From Streptomyces megasporus (lineage in GTDB: Bacteria > Actinomycetota > Actinomycetes > Streptomycetales > Streptomycetaceae), in assembly GCF_000718985.1 (NCBI RefSeq), contig NZ_JODL01000015.1:62001-126000 (forward strand): a DNA stretch of 64,000 nucleotides, given 5' to 3'. Of this stretch, positions 17,509-27,298 are shown in pieces. Every line of letters begins with the position of its first letter. The stretch's first letter is position 1. The notes below the pieces were generated by a model. It made no database searches, was not told the origin of the DNA, and saw nothing but the letters and a program-made list of their open reading frames with translations. Position numbers and translations under genes: made by a program.

Positions 17509-20337
17509 TCACTCCTCGGTCTTCTCGGCCGCCGCCTTCCTCGTCGTGGCCTTCGCCGCGGTCTTCTTGGCCGTGGTCTTGGCCGCCGCCTTCTTGGTGG
17601 TGGCCTTCTTCGCGGTGGTCTTCTTCGCGGCCGTCTTCTTGGCCGTCTTCTTCGCCGGGCCCTTGGCGCGCTTCTCCGCGAGGAGTTCGTATCCGCGCTC
17701 CGGCGTGATCGTCTCCACGTCGTCGTCGCGGCGCAGCGTCGCGTTGGTCTCCCCGTCGGTGACGTACGGACCGAACCGTCCGTCCTTCACCACCACCGGG
17801 CGTCCGCTGACCGGGTCGGTGCCCAGCTCCTTCAGCGGCGGCTTGGCGGCGGCCCGACCGCGCTGCTTGGGCTGGGCGTAGACGGCCAGCGCCTCGTCGA
17901 GGGTGATCGTGAAGATCTGGTCCTCGCTCTGCAGCGACCGCGAGTCGGTGCCCTTCTTCAGGTAGGGGCCGTAGCGGCCGTTCTGCGCGGTGATCTCCTG
18001 CCCGCTCTCGGGGTCGGTGCCGACCACGCGCGGCAGGGAGAGCAGCCGCAGGGCGTCGTCGAGGGTGACGGTGTCCAGGGACATCGACTTGAACAGGGAG
18101 GCCGTGCGCGGCTTGACCGCGTTCTTCCCCGTCTTCGGCGTGCCCTCGGGCAGCACCTCGGTGACGTACGGGCCGTAGCGGCCCGCCTTGGCGACGATGG
18201 TGCGGCCGGTCTCCGGGTCGGTGCCCAGTTCGACCTCGCCGCTGGGCTTGGCCAGCAGCTCCTTGGCGTACTCCACCGTCAGCTCGTCCGGCGGCAGGTC
18301 GGCGGGCACGTCGGCGCGGCGGCCGGACTCCCCGTCGGGGCCCACCTCCTCGACGTACGGACCGTAGCGACCGACGCGCAGCACGACGCCGTCGCCGACA
18401 GGGAAGGAGGAGACGCCGCGGGCGTCGATCGCGCCGAGGTCGGAGACCAGGTCCTTCAGACCGCCGAGGTGGTCGCCGTCGCCGTTCCCGGCGTCGGCCG
18501 CGGCGGCGTCGCCGGCGCCCGGCTCGTCGGTGCCGAAGTAGAAGCGGCGCAGCCACGGCACGGCCTCGGCCTCACCGGCGGCGATGCGGTCGAGGTCGTC
18601 CTCCATCTTCGCGGTGAAGTCGTAGTCGACCAGCCGGCCGAAGTGCTTCTCCAGCAGGCCGACGACGGCGAAGGAGAGGAAGGAGGGGACGAGCGCGGTG
18701 CCCTTCTTGAAGACGTAGCCGCGGTCGAGGATGGTGCTGATGATCGACGCGTACGTCGAGGGGCGCCCGATCTCGCGCTCCTCCAGCTCTTTGACCAGCG
18801 TGGCCTCGGTGTAACGGGCCGGGGGCTTGGTGGCGTGGCCGTCCACCGACAGCTCGGTGGCCGTCAGCGGGTCGCCCTCGGCGACCTGCGGCAGCCGGCG
18901 CTCGCGGTCGTCGAGGTCGGCGCCGGGGTCGTCGACGGACTCGACGTACGCCTTGAGGAAGCCGTGGAAGTCGATGATCTTGCCGGAGGCGCTGAACTCC
19001 ACGTCCCGGCCGTCCGCGCTGCGGCCCCCGACCTTCACGGTGACGGACTTGCCGGTGGCGTCCTTCATCTGGGAGGCCACCGTCCGCTTCCAGATCAGCT
19101 CGTACAGCTTGAACTGGTCGCCGGTCAGTCCCGTCTCGGCGGGGGTGCGGAAGCGGTCTCCGGAGGGACGGATCGCCTCGTGCGCCTCCTGCGCGTTCTT
19201 GACCTTGCTCGCGTAGGTGCGGGGGCGGTCGGGCAGGTAGTCGGCGCCGTAGAGCTGGGCGACCTGGGCCCGGGCGGCGGCGACCGCCGTGTCGGAGAGG
19301 GTGGTGGAGTCGGTCCGCATGTAGGTGATGAAGCCGTTCTCGTACAGCTTCTGGGCCACCTGCATGGTCACCTTCGCGCTGAAGCCGAGCTTGCGGCTCG
19401 CCTCCTGCTGGAGGGTGGTCGTACGGAACGGGGCGTAGGGCGATCGGCGGTACGGCTTGGACTCCACCGAGCGGACGGCGAAGTCGGTGTCCTCCAGGGC
19501 GGCGGCCAGCGCGCGGGCGGCGACCTCGTCCAGGTGGAGGACCTGTCCTTTGCCGCCGTCCTTGAGCCGACCGTCGGGGCCGAAGTCGCGGCCCTGCGCG
19601 ACGCGGCGACCGTCCACCGCGGTCAGCCGGGCGGCGAAGGAGGACGGGTCGGCGGCGCCGCCGGCTCCCCGGCCGGCGGCGAAGGTGCCGGTCAGGTCCC
19701 AGTACTCGGCGGGCCGGAACGCGATGCGCTCGCGTTCGCGCTCGACGACCAGCCGGGTGGCGACGGACTGCACACGGCCCGCCGAGAGCCGCGGCATCAC
19801 CTTCTTCCACAGCACCGGCGAGACCTCGTAGCCGTAGAGCCGGTCGAGGATGCGGCGGGTCTCCTGGGCGTCCACCAGGCGCTGGTTCAGCTCGCGGGTG
19901 TTGGAGACGGCCGCGCGGATGGCGTCCTTGGTGATCTCGTTGAAGACCATCCGGCGGACCGGGACCTTGGGCTTGAGCACCTCCTGCAGGTGCCAGGCGA
20001 TGGCCTCGCCCTCCCGGTCCTCATCGGTGGCCAGGTAGAGCTCGTCGGACTCCGCCAGGAGCTGCTTGAGCTTCTTGACCTGGTCCTTCTTGTCGCTGTT
20101 GACGACGTACAGCGGCTCGAAATCGTGGTCGACGTTGACGCCGAGCCGGGCCCACGGCTCGCCCTTGTACTTGGCCGGGACCTCGGCGGCCCCGTTCGGC
20201 AGGTCGCGGATGTGCCCGACGCTGGCCTCGACCACGTAGCCAGGACCGAGGTAGCCCTTGATCGTCTTGGCCTTGGCCGGCGACTCGACGATCACGAGTC
20301 GGCGCCCGCCGTGTGTGGTCTTGCTGGTCGGGGACAA
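17509..20337 (-). CDS. topA: DNA topoisomerase I
   Basis: A 942-residue type IA topoisomerase. The Toprim domain is near the N-terminus (RLVIVESPAKAKTIKGYLG and ATDEDREGE), and the active-site Tyr lies in FITYMRTDST. The C-terminal third carries at least four GRYGPYV/GRFGPYV-type repeats in place of zinc fingers. The protein ends in a Lys/Ala-rich tail of about 45 residues, a known feature of Streptomyces TopA that promotes processive DNA binding. The start is probably TTG at 20337 (LSPTSKTTHGG) after GAGAAGAAG; no ATG or GTG fits nearby. It relaxes negative supercoils. Confidence 0.94.
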   Translation of the reverse strand: MSPTSKTTHGGRRLVIVESPAKAKTIKGYLGPGYVVEASVGHIRDLPNGAAEVPAKYKGEPWARLGVNVDHDFEPLYVVNSDKKDQVKKLKQLLAESDELYLATDEDREGEAIAWHLQEVLKPKVPVRRMVFNEITKDAIRAAVSNTRELNQRLVDAQETRRILDRLYGYEVSPVLWKKVMPRLSAGRVQSVATRLVVERERERIAFRPAEYWDLTGTFAAGRGAGGAADPSSFAARLTAVDGRRVAQGRDFGPDGRLKDGGKGQVLHLDEVAARALAAALEDTDFAVRSVESKPYRRSPYAPFRTTTLQQEASRKLGFSAKVTMQVAQKLYENGFITYMRTDSTTLSDTAVAAARAQVAQLYGADYLPDRPRTYASKVKNAQEAHEAIRPSGDRFRTPAETGLTGDQFKLYELIWKRTVASQMKDATGKSVTVKVGGRSADGRDVEFSASGKIIDFHGFLKAYVESVDDPGADLDDRERRLPQVAEGDPLTATELSVDGHATKPPARYTEATLVKELEEREIGRPSTYASIISTILDRGYVFKKGTALVPSFLSFAVVGLLEKHFGRLVDYDFTAKMEDDLDRIAAGEAEAVPWLRRFYFGTDEPGAGDAAAADAGNGDGDHLGGLKDLVSDLGAIDARGVSSFPVGDGVVLRVGRYGPYVEEVGPDGESGRRADVPADLPPDELTVEYAKELLAKPSGEVELGTDPETGRTIVAKAGRYGPYVTEVLPEGTPKTGKNAVKPRTASLFKSMSLDTVTLDDALRLLSLPRVVGTDPESGQEITAQNGRYGPYLKKGTDSRSLQSEDQIFTITLDEALAVYAQPKQRGRAAAKPPLKELGTDPVSGRPVVVKDGRFGPYVTDGETNATLRRDDDVETITPERGYELLAEKRAKGPAKKTAKKTAAKKTTAKKATTKKAAAKTTAKKTAAKATTRKAAAEKTEE

Positions 20338-20589
20338 CTTCTTCTCGCTCTTCTCTCCGGTTCCGTGGCTTCCTGGTTCCGGTCCGTGGTCGGCTGTGCG
20401 GTCGGACGGTGTTCTGTTCGCGCCCTCGCTGCGGAGTGTGACGGTACCTCCCGCCCCCGTGTCAAACGGGAAAAGTCCACAACGCCACTCGAACGGTAAC
20501 CCGACAACCACCATTCCTGCCGCCCGGTGGGGACTGGCAAGATGTGGGCATCTGTCTGTCCCAGCCACGCACCTCTCGGGGGAATTCCG

Positions 20590-21033
20590 ATGTCCGACCC
20601 CTACCAGCAGAACCCGTACGGCCAGCCACAGCAGCCGCAGGACAACCCCTACGCGCAGCAGCCCGGCCAGCCGGGTCAGCCCGCGTACGGATACCCCCAG
20701 CAGCCCGGCCAGCCCGCGTACGGATATCCCCAGCAGCCCGGTCACCCCGGCCAGCCCGCAGCCCCGGGCGCCTACACCGGGGACCCGAACGCCCCGTACG
20801 GGTACGACGCCTACGGCCGTCCCTACTCCGACAAGTCCAAGGTCGTCGCGGGCGTGCTCTCCCTCTTCCTGGGCGGCTTCGGCGTGGGGCGCTTCTACAC
20901 CGGCCACACCGGACTGGCCCTCGGCCAACTGTTCACCTGTGGCGGCTGTGGCATCTGGTCGCTGATCGACGGGATCATGCTGCTCACCCAGGACGGCGCC
21001 ACGGACGCCCAGGGCCGTGTGCTGCGGAGCTGA
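20590..21033 (+). CDS. TM2-domain membrane protein with repeat-rich N-terminus
   Basis: A 147-residue protein. Residues 1-85 are low-complexity, rich in Pro, Gln, Gly and Tyr, with an imperfect repeat of the type PAYGYPQQPGQ. Residues about 90-147 form a TM2 domain: two membrane segments with VAGVLSLFLGGFGVGRFYTG between and the CGGCGIWSLIDGIMLL hairpin. Function unknown. The ATG follows GGGGGAATTCCG. Its TM2 part is nearly identical to the stand-alone protein at 21662-21907. Confidence 0.88.
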   Translation: MSDPYQQNPYGQPQQPQDNPYAQQPGQPGQPAYGYPQQPGQPAYGYPQQPGHPGQPAAPGAYTGDPNAPYGYDAYGRPYSDKSKVVAGVLSLFLGGFGVGRFYTGHTGLALGQLFTCGGCGIWSLIDGIMLLTQDGATDAQGRVLRS

Positions 21034-21039
21034 TCCGCG

Positions 21040-21453
21040 ATGACCGAGGGCCTCGCCCGGTTCCGCTCCCTGTGGTCCCACCCCGCCGCGCCGCCGCTGG
21101 CGACGCTCGCGGCCGGGCTCGCCGGGGCCGTCTACCTGTGGGGAACCAATCCGCACGAGCCCGGGCAGTTGCTGCCGCGCTGCCCGTTCAACCTGGTGAC
21201 CGGGCTGCTCTGCCCGGCGTGCGGCGGTACGCGCATGGCGTACGACCTGATGCACGGGGACGTCGTCGCCGCCTTCCACGACAACGCCCTGCTGCTGACG
21301 CTGGGGGTTCCGGCGGCGGCGTACCTCGGCGGGCGGTGGCTCGTGGCGGGGCTGCGCGGTCGCCGCTACCGGCCGACACCGGGGAAGGTGGGGACGGCGG
21401 TGGTGCTGGGGCTGGCCGTGGCGTGGACGATCGCACGGAATCTGGTCGGCTGA
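21040..21453 (+). CDS. DUF2752 membrane protein
   Basis: A 137-residue protein with three hydrophobic segments. It has the family signature CPFNLVTGLLCPACGGTRM, with a CPxCGxTR motif. Function unknown. It begins 6 bp after the TM2 gene and is clearly in the same operon. Confidence 0.87.
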   Translation: MTEGLARFRSLWSHPAAPPLATLAAGLAGAVYLWGTNPHEPGQLLPRCPFNLVTGLLCPACGGTRMAYDLMHGDVVAAFHDNALLLTLGVPAAAYLGGRWLVAGLRGRRYRPTPGKVGTAVVLGLAVAWTIARNLVG

Positions 21454-21661
21454 TTTCTTTCCCTCTCCTCCCGCCGAATCCCGCCCGAGTCCGTTCCGCG
21501 TCCACCCAAACCTGTCCGAATCCTTTCGGATAACTGTTCGATCACGTCTCGGGGACGGAGGCAACCTTCGGGGCTCCCCACATGTCGGGGACTGTGCTGC
21601 GGCACACGGGTGTACGCCGAGGAGCCGCGGCTGTAACCGACGAAGCACGAAGGAGCCACCC

Positions 21662-21907
21662 ATGGCGTTCAACGGCACCGCGCCCAACGGGCAGCCGTAC
21701 TCAGAGAAGTCCAAGATGACCGCCGGTCTGCTGCAGATCTTCGTGGGTGGCCTGGGCATCGGTCGCTTCTACACCGGCCACACCGGCATGGCGATCGCTC
21801 AGCTCCTCACCTGCGGTGGCTGCGGCATCTGGTCGCTGATCGACGGCATCCTCTTCCTCACCAGCAACGACCGCACCGACAGCCAGGGGCGCGTCCTGCG
21901 TCCCTGA
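21662..21907 (+). CDS. Small TM2-domain protein
   Basis: An 81-residue protein that is almost entirely a TM2 domain: GLGIGRFYTGHTGMAIAQL and CGGCGIWSLIDGILFL are visible. It looks like a duplicate of the domain 600 bp upstream without the repeat-rich head. The ATG follows AAGGAGCC at good spacing. The 200-bp leader contains a small palindrome TCCGAA/TTCGGA at 21515-21530. Confidence 0.87.
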   Translation: MAFNGTAPNGQPYSEKSKMTAGLLQIFVGGLGIGRFYTGHTGMAIAQLLTCGGCGIWSLIDGILFLTSNDRTDSQGRVLRP

Positions 21908-21954
21908 CCCGTCGGCCGACGGCCGCCCCGCCCGGCGCGCCGTCCCACGACAGA

Positions 21955-21991
21955 GCGACGGCCCGCGTCCCGGAAGGACGCGGGCCGTCGC
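21955..21991 (+). terminator. Intrinsic terminator after the TM2 genes
   Basis: Perfect 16-bp stem GCGACGGCCCGCGTCC and its complement with a 5-nt loop, 48 bp after the TM2 stop. It may also act on the converging small membrane gene. Confidence 0.8.
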
Positions 21992-22067
21992 TTCCGTCCA
22001 CCGGGCGCCTCCCCGGCGAGCGGACGCCGGGCGTCGGACGTGAAAGAGAAGGGGGAGACGGAAGGCG

Positions 22068-22265
22068 TCAGGGGCGTGTGAACGCCCAGACCCCGACGAT
22101 CAGGAACCCCACGCCGAACAGGGAGGTGAGCACGGCCGCCATGGCCGGGTTCGCCCCCTCCGCCACGGGCTCGCGCAGCCGCACGCGCACCGAGGTCCAC
22201 AACAGCAGTCCGACGCCGAACAGCGTGAAGGCCGCCCCGGCGAAGACAGCGGGTCCACTCTCCAT
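22068..22265 (-). CDS. Small two-span membrane protein
   Basis: A 65-residue protein with two hydrophobic segments (AAFTLFGVGLLLWTSV and AVLTSLFGVGFLIVGVW) joined by an acidic loop. Both segments share the element LFGVG, suggesting an internal duplication. No known family. The ATG at 22265 was chosen because the upstream extension is Arg/Gly-rich shadow sequence. Confidence 0.65.
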   Translation of the reverse strand: MESGPAVFAGAAFTLFGVGLLLWTSVRVRLREPVAEGANPAMAAVLTSLFGVGFLIVGVWAFTRP

Positions 22266-22377
22266 GCGGGGCACGGTCGCACCCCCGAGGGACCTGTGGG
22301 CGAACGCGGAGTGAACGCCGCCGGAGAACCGGCGGACGACCCCGCCCGCCGGGCCCGTCACCCGTGTCGTCCCGCCG

Positions 22378-23952
22378 TCACGTGTCCCGCAGGGGAATCA
22401 GGAAGCCCTGTTCGACCAGCAGCCGGATCGACTCCGGGGTGCGGTCGCGCAGCTCCACCGGGTCCTCGCCGAGGAGTTGGGCGATGGCGTCGATGATGCG
22501 GCCCGCCGGGAGCGACCCGTCGCACACGCCCGCGAAGCCCGCGCCGACCGTGTCCACCCTCGTCGCCCGGCGCATGCCGCGGTTCTGACGCAGCACCACG
22601 TACTCCGGGTCGTCCGCGCCGGGCTTGCCGATCTGTTCCTGCGCCACTTCCTCCGCGAGTCGGAAACGGGTGGTGAGCAGGGCCGCGTCGTCCATGGTCC
22701 GCAGGAGGTCACGGCGCTCGAAGTGGGCGCGCACCGTCTCGCCGAGCGGCTGCTCGACGGGGTGGGGCCACTCCTCGACGGTGATCGACGGCCGTTCGGC
22801 GCCCGACTTGCGCAGGGTGATCCAGCCGAAGCCGACGCCCGTGGTCCCGCGCGCCTCGAACTCGTCCAGCCAGGCGTCGTACTTCGCGGCGTACACCGCC
22901 GGGTCGCCCAGGTGGTCGCCGCCGTCGCGCAGCCACAGCTCGGCGTACTGCGCGACGTCCTGCACCTCCCGCTGCACGATCCAGGCGTCGCAGCCGCGCG
23001 GCACCCAGGAGGCCAACCGCTCGCGCCAGTCCCGGCCGTCGGCGTGCTCCCAGTTGGCCAGGAGCTGGCAGTAACCGCCGTCGGCGAGGTGGTCGGCGGC
23101 CCTCTCGACGAGGGTGCGGCACAGGTCGTCGCCGCCCATGCCGCCGTCCCGGTAGGTGAGGCGGGTCCCGTCGGCGGCGCGAGGGGAGATGACGAAGGGC
23201 GGGTTGGAGACGATCAGGTCGTAGGGCTCCTCGCCCTCGACCGGGGCGAAGAGGGACCCCTCGCGCAGGTCCGGCTCGGGCGCCTCGGAGAGGGCCAGGG
23301 TGAGGCGGGTGAAGCGCAGGGCGCGGGGATTGAGGTCGGTGGCGGTGACGTGGCCGGCGTGCTGGGCGATGTGCAGAGCCTGGACGCCCGAGCCGCTGCC
23401 GAGGTCCAGGGCGCGGGCCACGGGGTTCCGCACCGTGATGCCCGCCAGGGTCGTCGAGGCGCCGCCGACCCCGAGGACGAGCCGCGAGCGGTCGGCCGCG
23501 CCCGCCGCCGCGGCCGTGCCCGTGTCCATGGCGGTACGGATTCCGCCGGCGCCGCCGACCGCGCAGCCGAGGTCGGAGACGATCCACCAGTTCTGCCCCG
23601 TAGGGCCACCGTAGGGCCGTACGTCCACCGTCGCCCGTACCGTGCCGCCGTCCGGTCCGGCGTCGGCGCCGTACAGCCAGCCGTCGGCGAGCGCGTCCTC
23701 GACCGGGAGCGCGGCACGGGCCCGCTCGTACGGCACGGGCCGCTGGAGCAGGAACAGCCGTACCAGCGTCTCGAGCGGTCCGTCACCGCGCGTGGCGCGC
23801 AGCGCGGGCACCGTTTCGCTGCGGGCCAGGGCGGCGTAGGCGGAGGCGCCGAGCAACTCCAGCAGTCCGTCGGGGGTGAAGCCGGCGGCGAGGAAGGCAT
23901 CGCGCAGCCGGGGAAGGGCAGGGCCGGGGGTGGGGAGACGGTCCGTACTCAC
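22378..23952 (-). CDS. N5-glutamine/RNA-type methyltransferase
   Basis: A protein of about 524 residues. An N-terminal helical domain (1-140; DUF7059-like) precedes a Rossmann methyltransferase with motif I ALDLGSGSGVQALHIAQHA and the NPPF motif YDLIVSNPPFVISP, typical of HemK/PrmA/RsmC-like enzymes that modify amide or exocyclic amino nitrogens. A C-terminal segment of about 170 residues follows. The likely start is GTG at 23952 (VSTDRLP); GTG at 23976 is an alternative. The target could be a release factor, ribosomal protein or rRNA. Confidence 0.85.
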   Translation of the reverse strand: MSTDRLPTPGPALPRLRDAFLAAGFTPDGLLELLGASAYAALARSETVPALRATRGDGPLETLVRLFLLQRPVPYERARAALPVEDALADGWLYGADAGPDGGTVRATVDVRPYGGPTGQNWWIVSDLGCAVGGAGGIRTAMDTGTAAAAGAADRSRLVLGVGGASTTLAGITVRNPVARALDLGSGSGVQALHIAQHAGHVTATDLNPRALRFTRLTLALSEAPEPDLREGSLFAPVEGEEPYDLIVSNPPFVISPRAADGTRLTYRDGGMGGDDLCRTLVERAADHLADGGYCQLLANWEHADGRDWRERLASWVPRGCDAWIVQREVQDVAQYAELWLRDGGDHLGDPAVYAAKYDAWLDEFEARGTTGVGFGWITLRKSGAERPSITVEEWPHPVEQPLGETVRAHFERRDLLRTMDDAALLTTRFRLAEEVAQEQIGKPGADDPEYVVLRQNRGMRRATRVDTVGAGFAGVCDGSLPAGRIIDAIAQLLGEDPVELRDRTPESIRLLVEQGFLIPLRDT

Positions 23953-24000
23953 GCCCCCATTGTCCCGTGACGGCACCCGGCGTGCGCCGTCCGCCTCCGC

Positions 24001-24585
24001 TCAGGCCGCCGAGGCGGACGCGGACGGCGACGACGACACCTTCCGGCAGCCCTCCTCCTCGGTCATGGCCGACTTGAGGTCCCCCTCCCTGAGCTCGCCC
24101 AGCGCCTTCTCGACGGCCTCGAACTGCTTGGGGACCTCCTTCATGTCGTCGGTGATGTCCTGCAGGCCGTCGGCGAACTCCGCCTGGTCCTCGGTGTTCA
24201 ACTGCTCGGCCTGCTGCTTCAGGTCGGAGTACGAGGTGGACAGTCTGTCGAGCGCTCCGGTGGCGTTCTTCTGGAGCTTGGCGCCGTCCTCGACCGGCGG
24301 AGCGCCCGCCTTCCGCAGGGCGTCGGACAGGGCCTTGAACGCGACGGAGAGGTCCTGGAACGCCTTCACGTCGGTCTCCTTTATCTCCTCCGGCGACTTC
24401 TCGCCCTCGGAGATGCGGGCCAGGGCCTTGTTGGCGTCGTCGATCGTCGCGTTCTGGGTGCGCAGCGCTCCGCAGTACGTCTTGACCCACTGCGCGGCCT
24501 TCTCGTCTCGCTCGTCCCCGCACCCGCTCAGGGTGAGGACGAGCGCCGCGCTGCCGGCCAGGATGGTCGCAAGCTTCTTGTTCAC
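24001..24585 (-). CDS. Small lipoprotein with helical mature domain
   Basis: A 194-residue lipoprotein. The signal peptide KKLATILAGSAALVLTLSGC ends in the lipobox LSGC. The mature part is predicted helical and highly charged, with two Cys (residues about 40 and 180) that may pair, and a Ser/Ala tail. No family recognised. The GTG start at 24585 fits the signal peptide. It lies downstream of hppA but is separated from it by a strong terminator, so it has its own promoter in the AT-richer 24600-24730 region. Confidence 0.75.
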   Translation of the reverse strand: MNKKLATILAGSAALVLTLSGCGDERDEKAAQWVKTYCGALRTQNATIDDANKALARISEGEKSPEEIKETDVKAFQDLSVAFKALSDALRKAGAPPVEDGAKLQKNATGALDRLSTSYSDLKQQAEQLNTEDQAEFADGLQDITDDMKEVPKQFEAVEKALGELREGDLKSAMTEEEGCRKVSSSPSASASAA

Positions 24586-24736
24586 TCCGGATCGGTCCCT
24601 TCGTGGCTGTCCGGGCCGGAACATACACGCAGACGGACCAATGGCCGGTAAGCACGGCACACCTTGTGAGGGCATATGAGTGGTTATATGACTGTCTGAG
24701 GCAAGCGCATCTCACACATCCACGGCTCCCCCGACA

Positions 24737-24801
24737 GCTCTCCGCTCCGTGTCCGTGCGCCCCGACTTTCGGCCGGGGCGCACGGACACGGAGCGGAGAG
24801 C
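24737..24801 (-). terminator. Very long intrinsic terminator of hppA
   Basis: Perfect 28-bp inverted repeat (24737-24764 and 24774-24801) with a 9-nt loop, starting 11 bp after the hppA stop. The inner part reads CCGTGTCCGTGCGCCCCG. Confidence 0.9.
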
Positions 24802-24811
24802 CGTGGGGTGC

Positions 24812-27298
24812 CTATGGGGTCGTCACCGTGGCCCCGGATTCCGACGGGCCCGACTCGCCACGGGAGGTGCCGGAGGAGCGACCGGCCTTCCCACCGGCCC
24901 TTCCGCCTCCTTCCTCCCCGTCCCCCGCACCGCCACCCGCACCGCTCCCGCGCTCACCGCTCTCGTCCCCGACCGCGATGCCGCGCCGTTTGGAGGCGTG
25001 GACCGCTCCGACGATGACGACGAGGGCCACCGCCGCGATGAGGATTCGCATCCCGACGTTGGCGTCGTCCCCGTGGCCGAACCGCACCACCGCGGGCGCG
25101 ATCAGCAGCGCCACCAGGTTCATCACCTTCAACAGCGGGTTGATCGCGGGACCGGCGGTGTCCTTGAACGGATCGCCGACCGTGTCGCCGATGACGGTGG
25201 CGGCATGCGCGTCGCTGCCCTTGCCGCCGTACCGGCCGTCCTCGACGAGCTTCTTCGCGTTGTCCCAGGCCCCGCCGGAGTTGGCGAGGAAGACCGCCAT
25301 CAGCGTGCCCGTGCCGATCGCGCCGGCGAGGAAGGAGCCGAGCGCTCCCACGCCGAGGGCGAAGCCGACGGCGATGGGCGCCATCACGGCCAACAGGCCG
25401 GGGGTGGTCAGTTCGCGCAGCGCGTCCTTGGTGCAGATGTCCACCACGCGGCCGTACTCGGGCTTCTCCGTGTAGTCCATGATTCCGGGCCGCTCGCGGA
25501 ACTGGCGCCGCACCTCGAAGACCACCGAGCCCGCCGACCGGGAGACCGCGTTGATCGCCAGTCCGGAGAAGAGGAAGACGACGGAGGCGCCCAGGATGAG
25601 GCCCACCAGGTTGTTCGGCTGCGAGATGTCCAGGCTCAGGCCCAGCTCCCCGGCCTTGGCGTTCACCTCCTCCACGGCTTCCGCGATCGCGCCGCGGTAG
25701 GAGCCGAAGAGGGCGGAGGCGGCCAGCACCGCGGTGGCGATGGCGATGCCCTTGGTGATGGCCTTGGTGGTGTTGCCCACGGCGTCGAGGTCGGTGAGCA
25801 CCTGGGCGCCCGCCCCCTCGACGTCGCCGGACATCTCGGCGATGCCCTGGGCGTTGTCGGAGACCGGTCCGAAGGTGTCCATGGCGACGATGACGCCGAC
25901 GGTGGTGAGCAGACCGGTGCCCGCCAGGGCGACGGCGAACAGCGCCAGCATCACGGAGGCGCCGCCCAGCAGGAAGGCGCCGTAGACGCCGAGGCCGATC
26001 AGCAGGGCCGTGTAGACCGCGGACTCCAGGCCGATGGAGACGCCGGAGAGGATCACGGTGGCGGGGCCGGTCAGCGACGTCTTGCCGATGTCGCGGACGG
26101 GCTTGCGGTCGGTCTCGGTGAAGTAGCCGGTGAGCTGCTGGATCAGCGCGGCGAGCACGATGCCGATGGCCACCGCGACCAGTGCCAGGACCCGTGGATC
26201 GCCGTCGTTCGCGGTGATGGCCGTGTCGGTGACGCCGTCGAGTTCGGCGTAGCTGGACGGCAGGTAGGCGAACGCCGTGGCGGCGACGAGGAGCAGGGAG
26301 ATCACCGCGGAGACGAAGAAGCCGCGGTTGATGGCGCTCATGCCGCTGCGGTCGGCGCGGCGCGGCGCGACCGCGAAGACGCCGATCACGGCGGTGACGA
26401 CGCCGATCGCCGGGACCAGCAGAGGGAAGACCAGACCGGAGTCGCCGAAGGCCGCCGTGCCCAGGATGAGCGCGGCCACCAGGGTGACGGCGTAGGACTC
26501 GAAGAGGTCGGCGGCCATGCCCGCGCAGTCGCCCACGTTGTCGCCGACGTTGTCCGCGATGGTGGCGGCGTTGCGCGGATCGTCCTCGGGGATGCCCTGT
26601 TCGACCTTGCCGACGAGATCGGCTCCCACGTCGGCGGCCTTGGTGAAGATGCCGCCGCCGACCCGCATGAACATCGCGATCAGGGCGGCGCCCAGGCCGA
26701 AGCCCTCCAGCACCTTGGGGGCGTCGGCCGCGTAGACGAGCACCACGACGGCGGCGCCCAGCAGACCGAGGCCAACGGTGAACATGCCGACGACCCCGCC
26801 CGTGCGGAAGGCGAGCTTCATCGCCCGGTGGGACACCTCGGTCAGGTCCTTCTCGGGCTCCCCCTCGCCGGGCGTCGCCTCCCGCGCCGCGGCGGCGACC
26901 CGTACGTTGCTGCGCACCGCGAGCCACATCCCGATATAGCCGGTCGCCGCGGAGAATCCGGCACCGATCAGGAAGAACACCGAACGGCCGATTCGCTGGC
27001 CGACGCCGTCCGCCGGAAGCAGCATCAACAGGAAGAAGACCACGACGGCGAATACGCCGAGCGTGCGCAACTGCCGTGCGAGATAGGCGTTGGCGCCCTC
27101 CTGCACGGCGGCGGCGATCTTCTTCATGTTGTCGGTGCCCTCGCCTGCCGCGAGCACCTGGCGCACCAGCACCACGGCGACGACGAGGGCCGCTGCCGCG
27201 ACGCATGCGACGACCAGCACAAGACCACGGTTGCCGCTGGTCAGCGCGGCTTCTGCCAGATGCAGCCGATCCTGCGGGGAGATGTTCTGCCGCGCCAT
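24812..27298 (-). CDS. hppA: Proton-pumping membrane pyrophosphatase
   Basis: An 828-residue integral membrane protein with about 16 spans. It couples hydrolysis of cytoplasmic pyrophosphate to proton export. The substrate-binding signatures DVGADLVGKVE and DNVGDNVGDCAGMAADLFESY are visible, as are NSGGAWDNAKK and GDTVGDPFKDTAGPA. The K+-independence marker is present: Lys in GNTTKAITKG, where K+-dependent enzymes have Ala. The C-terminal tail of about 45 residues is Gly/Glu-rich and poorly conserved. The ATG follows AGGAGG. Confidence 0.97.
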   Translation of the reverse strand: MARQNISPQDRLHLAEAALTSGNRGLVLVVACVAAAALVVAVVLVRQVLAAGEGTDNMKKIAAAVQEGANAYLARQLRTLGVFAVVVFFLLMLLPADGVGQRIGRSVFFLIGAGFSAATGYIGMWLAVRSNVRVAAAAREATPGEGEPEKDLTEVSHRAMKLAFRTGGVVGMFTVGLGLLGAAVVVLVYAADAPKVLEGFGLGAALIAMFMRVGGGIFTKAADVGADLVGKVEQGIPEDDPRNAATIADNVGDNVGDCAGMAADLFESYAVTLVAALILGTAAFGDSGLVFPLLVPAIGVVTAVIGVFAVAPRRADRSGMSAINRGFFVSAVISLLLVAATAFAYLPSSYAELDGVTDTAITANDGDPRVLALVAVAIGIVLAALIQQLTGYFTETDRKPVRDIGKTSLTGPATVILSGVSIGLESAVYTALLIGLGVYGAFLLGGASVMLALFAVALAGTGLLTTVGVIVAMDTFGPVSDNAQGIAEMSGDVEGAGAQVLTDLDAVGNTTKAITKGIAIATAVLAASALFGSYRGAIAEAVEEVNAKAGELGLSLDISQPNNLVGLILGASVVFLFSGLAINAVSRSAGSVVFEVRRQFRERPGIMDYTEKPEYGRVVDICTKDALRELTTPGLLAVMAPIAVGFALGVGALGSFLAGAIGTGTLMAVFLANSGGAWDNAKKLVEDGRYGGKGSDAHAATVIGDTVGDPFKDTAGPAINPLLKVMNLVALLIAPAVVRFGHGDDANVGMRILIAAVALVVIVGAVHASKRRGIAVGDESGERGSGAGGGAGDGEEGGGRAGGKAGRSSGTSRGESGPSESGATVTTP

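Noticed and set aside
14232..17708. 1158-codon plus-strand open frame
   Set aside because: Complement of the tmk fusion and low-complexity; no start signal or domain.
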